Shown piece after piece: positions 12,501 through 25,028 of a stretch of 64,000 nt of DNA. A program made the translations under genes and the position numbers. The notes under the pieces were generated by a model. That model saw nothing but the letters and a program-made list of their open reading frames with translations, did no database searches and had not been told where the DNA came from. Source of the stretch: Mactra quadrangularis (Eukaryota > Mollusca > Bivalvia > Venerida > Mactridae); contig CM046304.1 of assembly GCA_025267735.1 (NCBI GenBank), positions 23,563,381-23,627,380 on the forward strand. Direction: 5' to 3'. Every line of letters starts with the position of its first letter. Positions within the stretch are counted from its first letter, which is position 1.

Positions 12501-13876
12501 CATATTTCCTACATTTTCAATTTTCAATAATTAATGAAAGTTTACCCTATATCATTAATTTGAAATTTTAATTACCCTAAAATTCCAAGACTAACTTTAG
12601 TTAATTAAGCCTATGAAAAGGAACACAGTCACTTATTTATACACAAAAAGCTAAGCCCCACTTGTATAAGACTCTCTCAGGTTAATATGCACCAGCATTA
12701 CATCAATACCCACTTAGTACCATAAGTATCATAATCTCATTATACATTCAGTAACAAACAGTCTATGAAATAAGTGGGTGTCCAGTTGCCTAGAACAAGG
12801 GTCCTTGCCCAGAACAACACCTTTTTAAAGCCACTAAACGAAGCCAAAATCTTTATCTTCTATTTAAAAACAAGTAAAACCATCAAAAACACAATAGAAT
12901 ATAACTGCCTTTGGATTATAATAACTCTCTCTAGCGGGTTCCCTTTTAGGGGTCAAGTTATTCAAAATATCAATTTCTTATAAAAGTAGGGTACTTTTAT
13001 AACATGCAAATTAGATTACGGAGATATCCTCTCAGCCAATCAAGTTGCTTAAAAGGTGTTTGATAAAATTTACACAAAATTGTAAAGTGTTGGATAGGTT
13101 ATATCGTTTTTCCAGTGATTTACTCGAGAAATCAGTGCATGCAAATTTTGAGTACGCAAACATCTAAACTGATGCTAAAAAGAAACGCCTCAATTCTACT
13201 AGGTACAAAATTTTCGTGATTAAGAATAAATAAGGAAACATTTTTGTATAACGTAAGACTTAATGGGTTCTTTTCTTTTTCCCGTCAGTATATGTTCATG
13301 TATAAAACTATTTACATGATTCCGTGAGTTTTAATTGGCTTTAGCACGAAATTCACTATACAAAACGTGTATTTATCAAAGCAGAAAATTTGTTGACTTA
13401 AGATTTGATGTTGTAGTTATTTTTAGCCACGACGGGATGTTCCGATCTAGTTCGTTGAGTTCCGTGATTTTCCGTACAGTCATTACGTTGGGTTTTATCG
13501 CTAATTTCAAAATGATATTAGTATAAATTCTGGAGCAAATACTTGTGTTTTTTGTATCTTATATGCATTTTATATATTCATTGAATGTTTGCATGAGTTT
13601 TAAGCAAAAGCATGATACTTGACAATTATCAGCGTTCTCTTTAGTAAAGGGGCTTTAATTCCTACAACCAAAATTTCTGGCAACAAAAATTTTACTAACA
13701 AGAGAAAGTGTTTGATGCTAAATCAATCTGTTCGGGCAACCACTTTCATATACTAATTTCTTAGACTGACCTAAGATGTCAAATATCTAGATAAGACATA
13801 AAATAATCTACATTTCACATCAATACAAAAATCTGTTTCGCATTTCAAAGCAAGCTTCAGAATAACAAAAAATCAT
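12501..13876. other. Gene-free stretch
   Basis: No supported gene or repeat; small ORFs look random. Confidence 0.4.
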
Positions 13877-13879
13877 TCA

Positions 13880-13972
13880 CAGGTGCCAGGTATAATGTTT
13901 ACCAAACTCATTCATTACGTTTTATATAATGCATAAATATGGTAAACAATTGTTCCGGGTACCTGTGGTTGA
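13880..13972. repeat. Foldback hairpin, CACAGGT ends
   Basis: The left arm CACAGGTGCCAGGTATAATG, followed by TTTACCA, pairs imperfectly with the right arm TGGTAAACAATTGTTCCGGG, followed by TACCTGTG. Likely a small MITE. Confidence 0.6.
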
Positions 13973-15235
13973 GAATTGATTGTGCAGACAAGCATAGCTA
14001 TCTATGGTTCTAGTGACCTTACAACGAGGCTAATTACTGGATAATTTTCTAATGTTCAAGTCAAATAACTTATAAAAGCGAGACTAGTTGTCATGCATAG
14101 AAATTAACAATGAAGTTAAATACTCCTTTATGAAACAATAGGAGTTATTGTTAAATCCAGGAATTGATACCTCACCGAAATCAATCAAATGTTTAATGTG
14201 ACAGTCCTAGTATAATATGTCCCTACAACCACAAAGTATGGTAAAACAATGTTTATAGCATTATACCATATTTAACAAATATGCAGTCATACTGCAGTGG
14301 TCAGTTAATCACAATACTTATTTAATTACCATGAATTTGCTTTCAACAAGATTTATATACTAAGAAAATGCATTGCAAAGTGCTTCCCCCATAAACGGAT
14401 AGGTTCAAAATAAATAACCGAAAAGTCCATGTTTACTTATTTGATTAATACAGACACACTATACAAACACTATACCATGATCATGAAGAAAGACTTGAAA
14501 TGAAATTTTTACTTTGCACATAAATTTATTTCTCCCCAGAAAAAGAAATTATGATTTATTTCACTTCAAAATGCATCAGTGAACCCAAGTTTCAATTAAG
14601 TCAAAATCAGCTAGGAAATGAATTTAGCTACAATACTCTATAGTATGTACATAAAGTTCTCTGTATACTATTTTGTTATAATTGCTATAACAAATTAAAT
14701 ATATATGTCAAATATATACTAGGGTAAAAAGCTTCAAGTACAAAGAGTGTGGCACAAGTTTCAAGACAAGTGAAAGATTCAATTTCTATTTTAGAAATGT
14801 ATATAGCCTGATGCTAGATTTCTTTATTCAAATATAGATAAGAAATCATTTCAAGACGGTCTGAATTTAGGCACAATGCAATGGACCTTCCATGAGTGAT
14901 CTGATAATTTAATATAAATAAAATGCTCACAAACACAACCATGTGCAGTTCCTAACACATTGTTTGTAGGACAAAATGTAATGGTAAACCCTTAGGCTAA
15001 TAGATAAATTCATGAAAAAGTCCATACACATCATGTACATTGTACTTAAGTCAAGTACTCAGTCAAGCTGTTGCTGAGCATTCTATAATATGCCAAATAC
15101 ATTTCGAAATGCACAAAACTTAATTATGACATTGCAGCATATGAACATACTGCTAAAATGTGTTTTCCATATGTACACAACAAACACAGACAACTTTATA
15201 CTCTTAGATACTTAACGTATACAAGTCAGAATATC
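13973..15235. other. Gene-free AT-rich stretch
   Basis: Nothing recognised. Confidence 0.4.
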
Positions 15236-15329
15236 ACAGGTGGCAAACTAAAATTTTCCTTACTATAGAATATATAGAGTATTATCTTGATATACTATAA
15301 TAAGGAATATTTGGGTCTGTCACCTGTGC
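15236..15329. repeat. Foldback hairpin, CACAGGTG ends
   Basis: CACAGGTG at the left and CACCTGTG at the right, with inner arms TTCCTTACTATAGAATATA and TATACTATAATAAGGAA. Its ends resemble those of the hairpin at 13880. Confidence 0.65.
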
Positions 15330-15798
15330 AGTATACAGTGACTACAGAAACTGACCAAGAGATCAGAACAAATTGTCAATAAATGACAAAAAACACTTGT
15401 CATGAAACTATAACACTCCTCATAGATAATACTGTACAAGGGATGATCCAAAATTATCAGAACTATGTGACACTAAGAAGAGAATGCATTAAAGATAATA
15501 CATGAGTATGATCTTATCACACAGTGGTGATCGCATGAACGCCAATATCATATAACTTTACCATGAACACAGTCATATTGTCATTGTTGAGTCAAAACCT
15601 TGTAACTTCAATTTCAAAAGGTAAAATGAGAGGATTTGCCTCAACAGTGACAATATGGGAATAGCAGTCACATTAGACAGAAATGATTTGGTAAGGGGTG
15701 TTCAAAAAGTTGACTCTACTAATATTCCATGCAACAGACTAGACACAAACTGTATGGCTCATCCTTAATGTATCCAACAGTGAGGCTAGTCAACCATA

Positions 15799-16200
15799 GA
15801 AACTCTTACAATTACGCAATTTTTTCACAGAGATGTTCAATTTCTTAGCTTTAAGAGCATTAATCCGAGTAAAGGCCAATTCAATGATGACGTGAGCCAG
15901 TTATTCAAGTAATTGTAGCATGCCACATGTTTACAAATATTCATACCAATATCTATAATAAAGCAAAAACTCTAAAATGCTCCAATTATGCAGACAGACC
16001 GAAGGTAAAGTCTAAAAAAACCATGTTTTTTATAAACAATATTACAAGTTAATCAAACTCACAAATTAAATTCAATTACAAATAAATAGTAAGCTATAAA
16101 TACAAGGGCTGAATTGTCAAACTGACGTATTGCCAAACTATATAACAGAAAAAAATGGTTATTAAATCGCAATATAGATGACCAAATAGAGAAATGAAAT
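15799..16200. repeat. Direct duplication flanking a transposon, left copy
   Basis: Contains AGATGTTCAATTTCTTAGCT, GAGCCAGTTATTCAAGTAAT and TACAAGGGCTGAATTGTC in order. The same blocks appear in the same order at 16788-17165. Confidence 0.88.
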
Positions 16201-16235
16201 TTTATATTATCTTATTAATTTGAAATTCCTTTAGT

Positions 16236-16790
16236 ATTAATACACTCAATAACTAACAAGATTTCATAGATCAAGCGGTCAAAACTGCTGAATCATGATC
16301 TTATGGTTCTTTTCAACTGTGAGTTTGATGCTTCTAACATACCAGCCAGGAAACATAAAACTAAATAATATCAAGAAAAAATATAAAGAAAAACAAGTGG
16401 AATCTAAATGTTTGACTTCTACCAATTAATACAAAATGAAATATCCTATCTAAATGCTACTACTTGGCAAAAAAAACTTCGCACTTCCCAAAAGATATGC
16501 TGGTAGCTATCAGAAAGTAAGAGGCAATACCATAGACAATCCAATGTCTATGGGCACTCAATGCCCACATTACCACTCCAACATATCAAATGAGGTAAAC
16601 TGACCAAGTTTTGTATGCAAAAAAAGGAGGCTGATACAATGAAACCAGAGGGAAAACTATATCTAATCTATATAAAAAAAATCTATATCTAAGCTATATC
16701 AAACACACAGCAGAGAAGGATCTAAAGATCATGATCCAGCATCTTAGACCACTTGACCAATAAAACCTTGAAAGTAACTGAGAAACTGTA
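16236..16790. mobile_element. Long-TIR non-autonomous transposon, copy C
   Basis: Same family as 9034-9890 and 11766-12358, with inner blocks GGTAGCTATCAGAAAGTAAG and AAAAAAAGGAGGCTGATACA. It lies between two direct copies of a ~400-bp sequence. Confidence 0.82.
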
Positions 16791-17165
16791 ACAATTATAC
16801 TTTTTGTTCATGGAGATGTTCAATTTCTAAGCTTTAAGAGCATTAAGTCGAGTAAGGACCAATTCATTTGTGAGCCAGTTATTCAAGTAATTGAAGCATG
16901 CTGCATGCTTACAAATATTCAGACAAATATCTATAATAAATTAATTAAATCAAATTATACCTACAGACCATAGGTAAAGTCACAAGAAAAACATGTTTAT
17001 ATAAACAATACAACTCACAAGTTGAATTCAGTATCAAATTAATAGTACGCTACAAATACAAGGGCTGCATTGTCCAACTGATGTATTGCCAAACCATATT
17101 ATGGAACAAAAAGGATAATTACATCGCAATCTATATAACCAAATAGTGAAATGAAATAAAACTTT
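16788..17165. repeat. Direct duplication flanking a transposon, right copy
   Basis: Repeats the order of blocks seen at 15799-16200 with point changes and small deletions. Confidence 0.88.
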
Positions 17166-17249
17166 CTGTTTGGAAACAATAATAATTTGTAGAATTTCAA
17201 TAACACACCAAAATAACTCAATGAAAAGGTAAACAATATGACTAAATAC

Positions 17250-17332
17250 ATAGGCCATTAGCTTGATGATACTCTAATTCATATGAAATAATATATTACA
17301 AATGGATTAGAGTATCGTTGAGCTATTGCCCT
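17250..17332. mobile_element. Small foldback element, copy 2
   Basis: GGCCATTAGCTTGATGATAC and CTCTAATTC form the left arm; GATTAGAGTATCGTTGAGCT and ATTGCCC the right arm. Homologous to 8071-8142. Confidence 0.7.
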
Positions 17333-17760
17333 GTGACTAAATGTTTGATATTTTGAACATTACTCTTACTGTATGGGTAATAAATACATAGGAGCAGATT
17401 AATAAATTTATACAGACTGTCTTATGAACATCTAAATTATGAGCTCTGATAAATACCCTATCACTACTCTTATCATATAATTTGAAATTGCCCTTGATGC
17501 ATATTTGTTTACAATTGGATGCTACTCTCGGCCAACTTCGTGAATCATGTATTGAGTTTACTCTTTAAACCTAAAAGATGTATTCTAAGATTCACTGGTT
17601 TGGCAAGTTTATCTCAAACCAATACAAAAGTCTATTGAGGGCAGGTTTAATATCATATCATGAAACATATTGTATCACAACTACTGTATCATGATCTGAA
17701 TGGCATCTCATCTTGACAGGAGATACGCAGTCCTGGTAGACATTGCAAGTCCATTCATCA

Positions 17761-17864
17761 CAGAACTATGTCAAACCAATGAAGTTAATGAATTAATTTA
17801 GAATAAACAAGCCTTGTTTATTTAAATAAACTCATTAACTTCATCTGTTGGACATAGTTCTTTG
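17761..17864. mobile_element. Foldback element ~100 bp
   Basis: The left arm CAGAACTATGTCAAACCAAT, then GAAGTTAATGA, is complementary to the right arm TCATTAACTTCATCTGTTGG, then ACATAGTTCTTTG; the centre is AATAAACAAGCCTTGTTTATT. Confidence 0.7.
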
Positions 17865-19720
17865 TTTGTTTCTGTACAAACTAAGTACTGAACTGAGTTG
17901 TGCATTCAAATAAACACATGGAATATGAACCTTCTAACTAATTTTGGATCATCCCCTGTACAGTCACTCTTTGTATACAACTCACTGTACAACATTACAA
18001 ACTTCTGATAGCACTCAATCATGGAATACCCACCAGCCTTTCTCAGATACTTTCAGATAACACCATTTCTCACCCCACCCACAACATGAATCAGCCCGAC
18101 CATCCCATACACACCTACCCTTCCATCCCCCCATACACACAACTCCCTACCATCCCTACAAACCCCACCAACACTGTCCAGATCAAAGGTTCTAAAATTT
18201 ACCAGCCAATACAAGATATCAGGAACATTAAGTATGACCCCTCTAATCAGACGACACTCCACCCAACCTTGCTTAGTGACATCAACGGTACGTCGGGGGC
18301 TTGGGCTCACAACCAACTTCCAGTATATCCAGGTTCCACAAACCTTGCAGTCTCATAATCTATCCCAAAACCCAAGACTTAGGATTGATGTTTGTACAAC
18401 TCAACAAGAACATTATTCTAGAACGAATTTTCAATAGACAATATCCAGAAATCAAATGTCCGGGTTTTCCAATGTAAGTATTATTATAAAGACCATTCAC
18501 AGTTTTTGCCATAAGTACAAAAAAAGTTTTGATTTTACAAAATTCCATTATAAAAATGTGTAACAAAAAATCTCTTTTTTTTTAAAAAAAAACCATGGAA
18601 AAACACAGCACCTGAGACCTGGCGTAAGTCTATAATGAATAGTAAATGATAACAGCATAAAATGCAAGAAATATTGCTGGATCAGTACAAAACAACTCTA
18701 CATTCTTATTTATTTACATGAAGTTAGACTAGTTTTGCACTTACACATAAATATTTCATTAGATAAGGCCACAACAAATTGCTCATGAGTTCTATGGATT
18801 CGCTTGCACCTTAATTTTGACCGTTTTTACAAAAAATATTTTTATTTCCTCGCTTGCTCAAAAAAATTTGATCAAACCACTATATAAAGCAAGTGAATAA
18901 AGACTTTATTAAAAGAAATTTCTTAGCTCTCTCGCCCCATTTTTTCCAGAAAAATCCATAGAACATATGATCAATTTGTTGTGGCCTAAATTTAGATATC
19001 CTAGTCACACTATTAGAATAGTAAAAAATATTGCACTTCTTAAAAATAAAATGAATAATTTCTTGAATTCAAAAAAACAACACAAATTTACTTACTTATA
19101 AGAAGGTATATAAATAAGTATTAATTGTTGAAAATATCAATAACAATTTAAAAGACAAAAATATGTACAATTGTAAATTACTTTTTGTAAGAATGTGTTA
19201 AATGCTTCAAGAAACAACAAAAATGAATTCACATGACAAAAATGAAAGTGATGATTCATTATCAAACTGTAAAATTATAAAAAAAAACGTATAAAAGAAA
19301 AGTAACAACACAAATATTGACCATAATCTGAATAAAAATTTAAAAAATTAAATAAAGTCAAGTTGCTAATCGTTAAAATAAGCTGCATAAGATGAAAACA
19401 AACGAAAATAAAATGATCAGATCAATTTAAATTCAATAAAATTCAAAACTTTACAAAAAAAGAAAATCCAAATAGAAATTGAATTAGATAATCATTAATA
19501 ATGCAGCTTGAGAAAATAATAATCTTTATATATTAACCTGCATATGTAATTCAAATCTGGCCTCTAGTACTTGTATCTTTCACATAAACATTACTTACTA
19601 AGTTTATTAATATAGATCAAAGGGAAGTAATACAGTATGTATCTTTTCTATACAGAAAAAATCAATACTGAATTATCTCCCTTTCATTAACATCAATAAA
19701 CATGTATAACGATAACATCA
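17865..19720. other. Gene-free stretch with a C-rich segment
   Basis: 18060-18180 is unusually C-rich on this strand and gives overlapping open frames on both strands; neither shows a known domain or biased composition outside the C-rich part. The rest is AT-rich. Confidence 0.4.
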
Positions 19721-19722
19721 GA

Positions 19723-19814
19723 TAACACAGACGGTCTGCATGGTCCCGAATCAAAAACATTATATATACACAAAGTGTTTTTGATTTGGGACAGTGCCGA
19801 CAGCCTGTGTTTCA
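19723..19814. mobile_element. Foldback element ~90 bp
   Basis: The left arm ACACAGACGGTCTGCATGGT, then CCCGAATCAAAAACA, pairs with the right arm TGTTTTTGATTTGGGACAGT, then GCCGACAGCCTGTGT. Confidence 0.7.
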
Positions 19815-19953
19815 GTATATTCTAGAATAATGTTCCTTTTGTGATGCAACAAACATACAAAACCTACTAAGTAATGAATGTAGCCTCAAATGAATGATGA
19901 AAATTACATTTCCAAAAATAATACCAGTGGAAACTTACATGTACATGTATAGT

Positions 19954-20183
19954 TGTTTTTCTAAACTGTTAATTTGAATAATTTCACGATGACTGAATAG
20001 GTTCTCTTATATAAATATGAAGGCAAACATTGGCACAGCAACAAGGTATTAAAACAAAAAAGCTTTAAGTATATTCTACCCCATCTAAAACACCAAATAT
20101 GAATCCCACAATTCATTAGACAACGAACATAAAACGCAAGAAGTCACGGTGAAATTATTCATATTTTGACAGTTGAGAAAAAA
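19954..20183. mobile_element. TIR-40 MITE (TTTTTTCTCAACTGTCAAA), diverged copy
   Basis: The right end has CACGGTGAAATTATTCATA and TTTTGACAGTTGAGAAAAAA; the left end is the degenerate complement including TTGAATAATTTCACGATGA. Three better copies are at 57.9-59.1 kb. Confidence 0.7.
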
Positions 20184-21089
20184 CAAACAAGCAAAGTCAA
20201 TGATATCCTTACATCATAAGAAAGTGTACCATTTGAATAAAAGTTTACCCTTACAGACGTAGAACAAAAGTAGATAGGCTTTTTATGCTAAATTCCAAGA
20301 AAAGCTAATTTCCAAGAAAAAAAAGACCAATTTTTACACCTAACCTTCCCTGCATATAAATATTACAAATAAATTGAAATCCCCAAAGATGATTTTGAGT
20401 AAGTACACTGTATTATCATGTAAGGTATCATTGACACAACAGTAAAACAGAATCAAAGGTGACCAGCATGGTCCAAAACCATACGAATCAATACAAGACA
20501 CTATGTATATAAAATAGAATCTTTGATGGTTCTGAACTGTAAAGATCATTTTTGTATTTAACAAGTCAATGATAATTAACAAAACGTGAAGACTTCCTGG
20601 CCGAGATCATTACAAAACAGGAATATCGAACCATCAGATAAGGAAAATGGATAATACCATTGGACACATAATGATATAAAATACATAATATAAAAAAACT
20701 TAGCTTTAGTCGTCTCTTCATTTTTTCAACTTTCCCATAAACTTTGTGTAGAGTGTTTCACCATGTCTTGTTATTCAATATGTTGAGCTCATACATATGG
20801 GTATATAACAGCGCACAGTAAACAACATACTACTTCCGTCTACATCTTATGGTAAACGTCCTGCAAACATAAAATATTAAATTTTAAATAATATAATATA
20901 TATGTTTATTAGCTATTGGCTAAGTTTAGCGTTTGGCCATTTCCATCGAGATATTTTATGGCAAAGACAAAAATACAAGTTTCATACATTACATACAGAG
21001 AATCTACATAAAAAATAAACAGGATATCTATGAATAAAATTAACAGAATATATATGAGAAATTATACAATAATTAATCATCCAAAAACA
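20184..21089. other. Gene-free AT-rich stretch
   Basis: Nothing recognised. Confidence 0.4.
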
Positions 21090-21880
21090 TTACACATTTT
21101 CTGAAATAAATTTGGCAGAATTTATGTTAAACTTCTTATCATTTGATGACATTATATTATTAAATTTATGGATACATGCCCATTTTGCATACGGGAGATA
21201 TTTTTTTCTTATGTCAATATAGGCTGGGGAGCACATAATAAAATAATACTCAGTCTCAACAAAATTCATATTACATAACCTAAACAGTCTAATTTTCTCT
21301 AAAGTACCCGATATTCTTCCTGCTTCGATTTCTAAATTACGATTGCTTAATCTAAAACAAGTTAATTGTTTTCTTTATTTATCATTAAATACATTATCAA
21401 GATACTGTATATAAATAAAACCATTTTTAAAATTTGCATAATACTTAAGTCTAGACATTGAATTGATAGTTGTAGTCCAGTTTTGAATAAATTGATCTTT
21501 AATTCTATCTCTGATTAAAGGGAAGTAATTATGATTTGGATTAAAGGTTGTTCTTATGTAAGAGAGACCCAGATGATCTAAAATAGAATTTAAACGTGTA
21601 GCCCAACTTCTGTTTCTCACATTTATACAAAGATCCAGTACATTTGATTTCAGTAAGATTGATCGTTTTTCATAATTTTAGTCCAAAACTTTACAGCTCT
21701 TATTTTGCTAAGTGTGGATAATGGATAATGCCCTAATTCACCGTAAACTGCATAATTAGGTGTTTGGTGTTTTACTCCTAAAATGGATTTGCAAAATTGA
21801 ATATGTAGTTTTGTCGATTTCAGTGTGGTTATAAACCCCCCAGACCTCAGCCCAGTACAGAAGCTTGGTCATGAAATAAT
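21090..21880 (-). mobile_element. 5'-truncated LINE relic (C-terminal region of ORF2)
   Basis: Minus-strand translation gives, across frameshifts and at least one stop: LLYWAEVWG, then NYAVYGELGHYPL, then AVKFWTKIMKN, then NRSWATRLNSILDHLGLSYI, QNWTTTINSMSRLKYYANFK, and after the stop FRLSNRNLEIEAGR, RLCNMNFVETEYYFIMCSPA and YIDIRKKYLP. This order (post-RT region, SPRL-like block, FRLS, then a C..C/E.E.HF-type block) is the C-terminal tail of non-LTR retrotransposon ORF2 proteins that I know from marine invertebrates. The reverse-transcriptase core is missing. It is dead DNA. Confidence 0.75.
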
Positions 21881-22020
21881 TTCTATGAACAATCTCCCTC
21901 CTACTACTTATTCTATATCATGTAGAGCAATTGTCAGTCACTGATGGAAGTATGTAAAAGTGACTTGTTCCATAGCTAAATTTATTTACAAGTAGGCCTA
22001 TAGTCTGACAGTATAAACCT
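21866..22020 (+). mobile_element. Partial SINE, family 1 (middle part)
   Basis: GCTTGGTCATGAAATAATTT followed by TTCTATATCATGTAGAGCAA and a CAGTCACTGA block matches the body of the SINE at 22931, without the tRNA head or tail. It abuts the LINE relic. Confidence 0.6.
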
Positions 22021-22930
22021 GATTAGAACTTCCTTATAAGAATAATTACACACTTCATTTACATTATATCATAAATTTTCCAAATGGGTGTATACGAATA
22101 ATACAATTATAAATCAATTCTTTAAACATGGCATGTTTTTGTACTTTTAATTTTGGACTTATTCTTTAATGGGAAATGTGTAAGTTCACAATATTGTGGC
22201 ACAGTTTTATAGTATCTACTCTTATCAAAACAAAAGTCATTTTTCAGGATAAGTTATTTTGTTTAATATGGTGCATCGATTAACCAAAAGAATAGTCTAC
22301 CAGTGGAAAAAGGGCTGGATGAATACATTCAAAAATATTCTTTTATAATCAAGTGAGTAATATTTAAACTCTTATTCAATGAGCCACACAAACTGAATAA
22401 ATAAATAAAAAAATGAAATTTTTTACATTTTGAAACTACTCAAAGTAGCGTGGACCCTTGTGTTTCCCCTATTAATGGATGAATCCAAAATTTTAAGTAC
22501 AAGAACATGCAATGTTTTGAAAATTGATTATACATCGTTGCCTCAATCTAACAATGTCCTATCTCCATTTTTGAAAAAAATGACATAAACATCCTGAACG
22601 ATTAGTATGACCTTGCTCCATCTTCTTAAAAAGTTTCTTGACTCTGTACACTGTTAATGTGCTTGCCAAGTATGATGTCTATAAAGATTGAAACGATGAA
22701 GATATGTCACCCTTTGAACTTTTGAAGTCGATTTCCCAAAAATAAAAATTTGGTTGTTAGAGCATTGTTAGAGCGAGGCGACAACATGTATTTTCCCTGA
22801 AAGCTTCCTATAAAGTGTGATTGATAAAAGGAGACAAAATTAGACAGTAAATACTGAGTTAAATAAATTTTTAAAAAGGTCAAGCTCTGGTTAATTTTGT
22901 CCAGCTTTATCAGCATATAATTTATTATGC

Positions 22931-23234
22931 AGCCATCCAGCTAGCTCAGTTGGTAGCACCCAAGTTGAAGGGTTGTGAGTTCAATTCCTGACAAGGCATA
23001 CTTTCCTGGTGCTTGGTCATGGAATTATTTCTATGGTCATTTCCCTCCTAACAATGATTCTTAATCATGTAAGGCAGTTGTCAGTAACTGACAATAGTAT
23101 GCGCCTAGTAGTTGGTTAACTGTGAGCTTAATTCAGCGATTTAGCCTTTCTAGGAACAGTGAGTGGGTTGGCTGGCCACCATTATAATGACCTATACAAT
23201 GTGTTGCTACAGCGTTAAACCCAACAAACAACAA
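22931..23234 (+). mobile_element. Full-length tRNA-derived SINE, family 1
   Basis: The head has an A-box-like CTAGCTCAGTTGGTAGCAC and a B-box-like GAGTTCAATTCC, then the family body (TTGGTCATGGAATTATTTCT, GCAGTTGTCAGTAACTGACA, GTGAGTGGGTTGGCTG) and the tail GTTGCTACAGCGTTAAACCC with AACAAACAAC. Several partial copies occur in this window on both strands. Confidence 0.85.
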
Positions 23235-25028
23235 AATTTCACACAATAAAAACTGAAAAAAAGTTCTACTTACCAAAGAATGCAGGACAGACACAGTGTT
23301 GAGTTCTATGTTTGATAAGCCCATGTTCATGTATGTATGATCAATAACAAAGCCATCAGATCTGTGTTGTTTGAAAAGACATCAGATGATATGGTGATGA
23401 ACAAGGAAGTCTGTGATGCATGAAATAGACAATGCATTGAGTTAGAATATATGGACGTACATTAAAGACACCTGAGGGTACAATAAAAGACATATAGTAG
23501 AATATAATTTGAATTTAAACACTATGGGTTTTCTCTGCATTACCATGTAGGAACAAACCACAATGTTGCTTAAGGTCTTCAGCTAATCCATGTGTGTACT
23601 GTTAATAAACAGGTACTGCCACATCTGATGAAAATAAAAAAAGGCCTATTAACTTTTGAAAGCTAGAACTAACTACAATGGTACAATAAAAAAATGCGTA
23701 CAAAGAACAACAGGATACCTTCTATGTTTCATGCCTTTCAGCAATAAAGTGTAAATAACTGTCTTTCAAGTTTGTAATGCTTGTTGGACATGTCATTGAT
23801 ATAGACTAGAAGGCATTCACTAGAAAGCAATGTATTATGCAGACCAAGTCACACGAACAACTTTTTATGAACAAATGCATCACCATCATCATCATAAAAT
23901 ACATAAATGTCAGTATTATATCTTAACAACATGTTGTGCTAATTGGCACACTCGTAATTGGATACAAGATTCTTAATTGCAGCAAGTTGATCAACATTGA
24001 TCAGTTGACTTTGAAAACATTTTGAAAATTTTTCATTCATTCAATTGAACTTTTAAACAAAATTCATTTCATAAATAAACGTAGATTAGGTATCTGAGAC
24101 ACACGTATATTATATCATACCAGGGAATTAGATGTTATCTATGTCTCTGATCATACAGACACAGATCTAATAAACAATCATTTTGAACAAAATTAAATCC
24201 AAATAAAGAAATCAAAAATTCAAAATGTCTTACCTGTATATAAGTATCCAAACAACTGACCAGACAGGTGCGAGCTTTGAAATTTCAATCACAAACATTT
24301 CACACATTTTACCTATTGTCTACACCATTGTATTAGGTATCAATAGAGCGCCCGTGAATTATGTTTCGCTCACGGCTTTCAACCAATCAAAACGCTTACC
24401 GCTAGCGATCTTGACGTTTCTTAAACTTGACTGCGGTGCAAAACGCATGGACTTAAAAGATTAGAAAATCACTCGTGGCTACCTCTCGGATGATTCCGTA
24501 AAATGACGATCAGAGTTAGCGCGGGAATAACCGAGGTGTACCGAATATTTTGCCAGTCAAAGGAATGAGAAACGTGCACCGAGCCAACGACAATCCCAGT
24601 GGTCTCACATCCAACCATTAATCTCGCAGCCCGAGCCGGGCCATTACTCAATATGTAGCAGCGTATGTCTAAAAGTGACTTTCAGGCGGAAAATATGTAC
24701 ATGTGTGTACAGTTACAAAACTGCATAATGAAATACACGTACCACACGTAAACCTTCCCTCTATTTGAACGAAAGGAAAATCAGTTTAAACTAAATTAAC
24801 AAAAGTTTAACCAACGTCCTACACACTACATTCTTGTACCGTCCAGATGCCAGTAGGTTTCTCGATACTAGCCTCGATAATCTTGATAACCTTGGGGTAC
24901 GAGAATAGCACAAAATAAAGTAGATATATCCTAAAAACTAATTAAGTATCCTTTTTGCCCGATTTGCGAAGAATTCCGACGATTTTCAGATGGGAACTGT
25001 CTTTTTATCCGATGGGAAGCATTTATAA
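23235..25028. other. Gene-free stretch
   Basis: No supported gene. Includes the CpG-richer island listed at 24340-24660. Confidence 0.4.
24340..24660. promoter_or_regulatory. CpG-richer island with CCAAT box
   Basis: Less AT-rich than its surroundings, with many CG dinucleotides and AACCAATCAAAACGC at about 24381. It could be a promoter or untranslated exon of a gene not visible here. No coding frame with recognisable features. Confidence 0.2.

Noticed and set aside
18053..18437. Overlapping ORFs on both strands
   Set aside because: They come from a C-rich low-complexity segment that is poor in stops on both strands; no domain or homologous copy seen.
24225..24464. ORF of 79 codons at the CpG-richer island
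   Set aside because: No domain, no splice context, and the composition changes in the middle of the frame.
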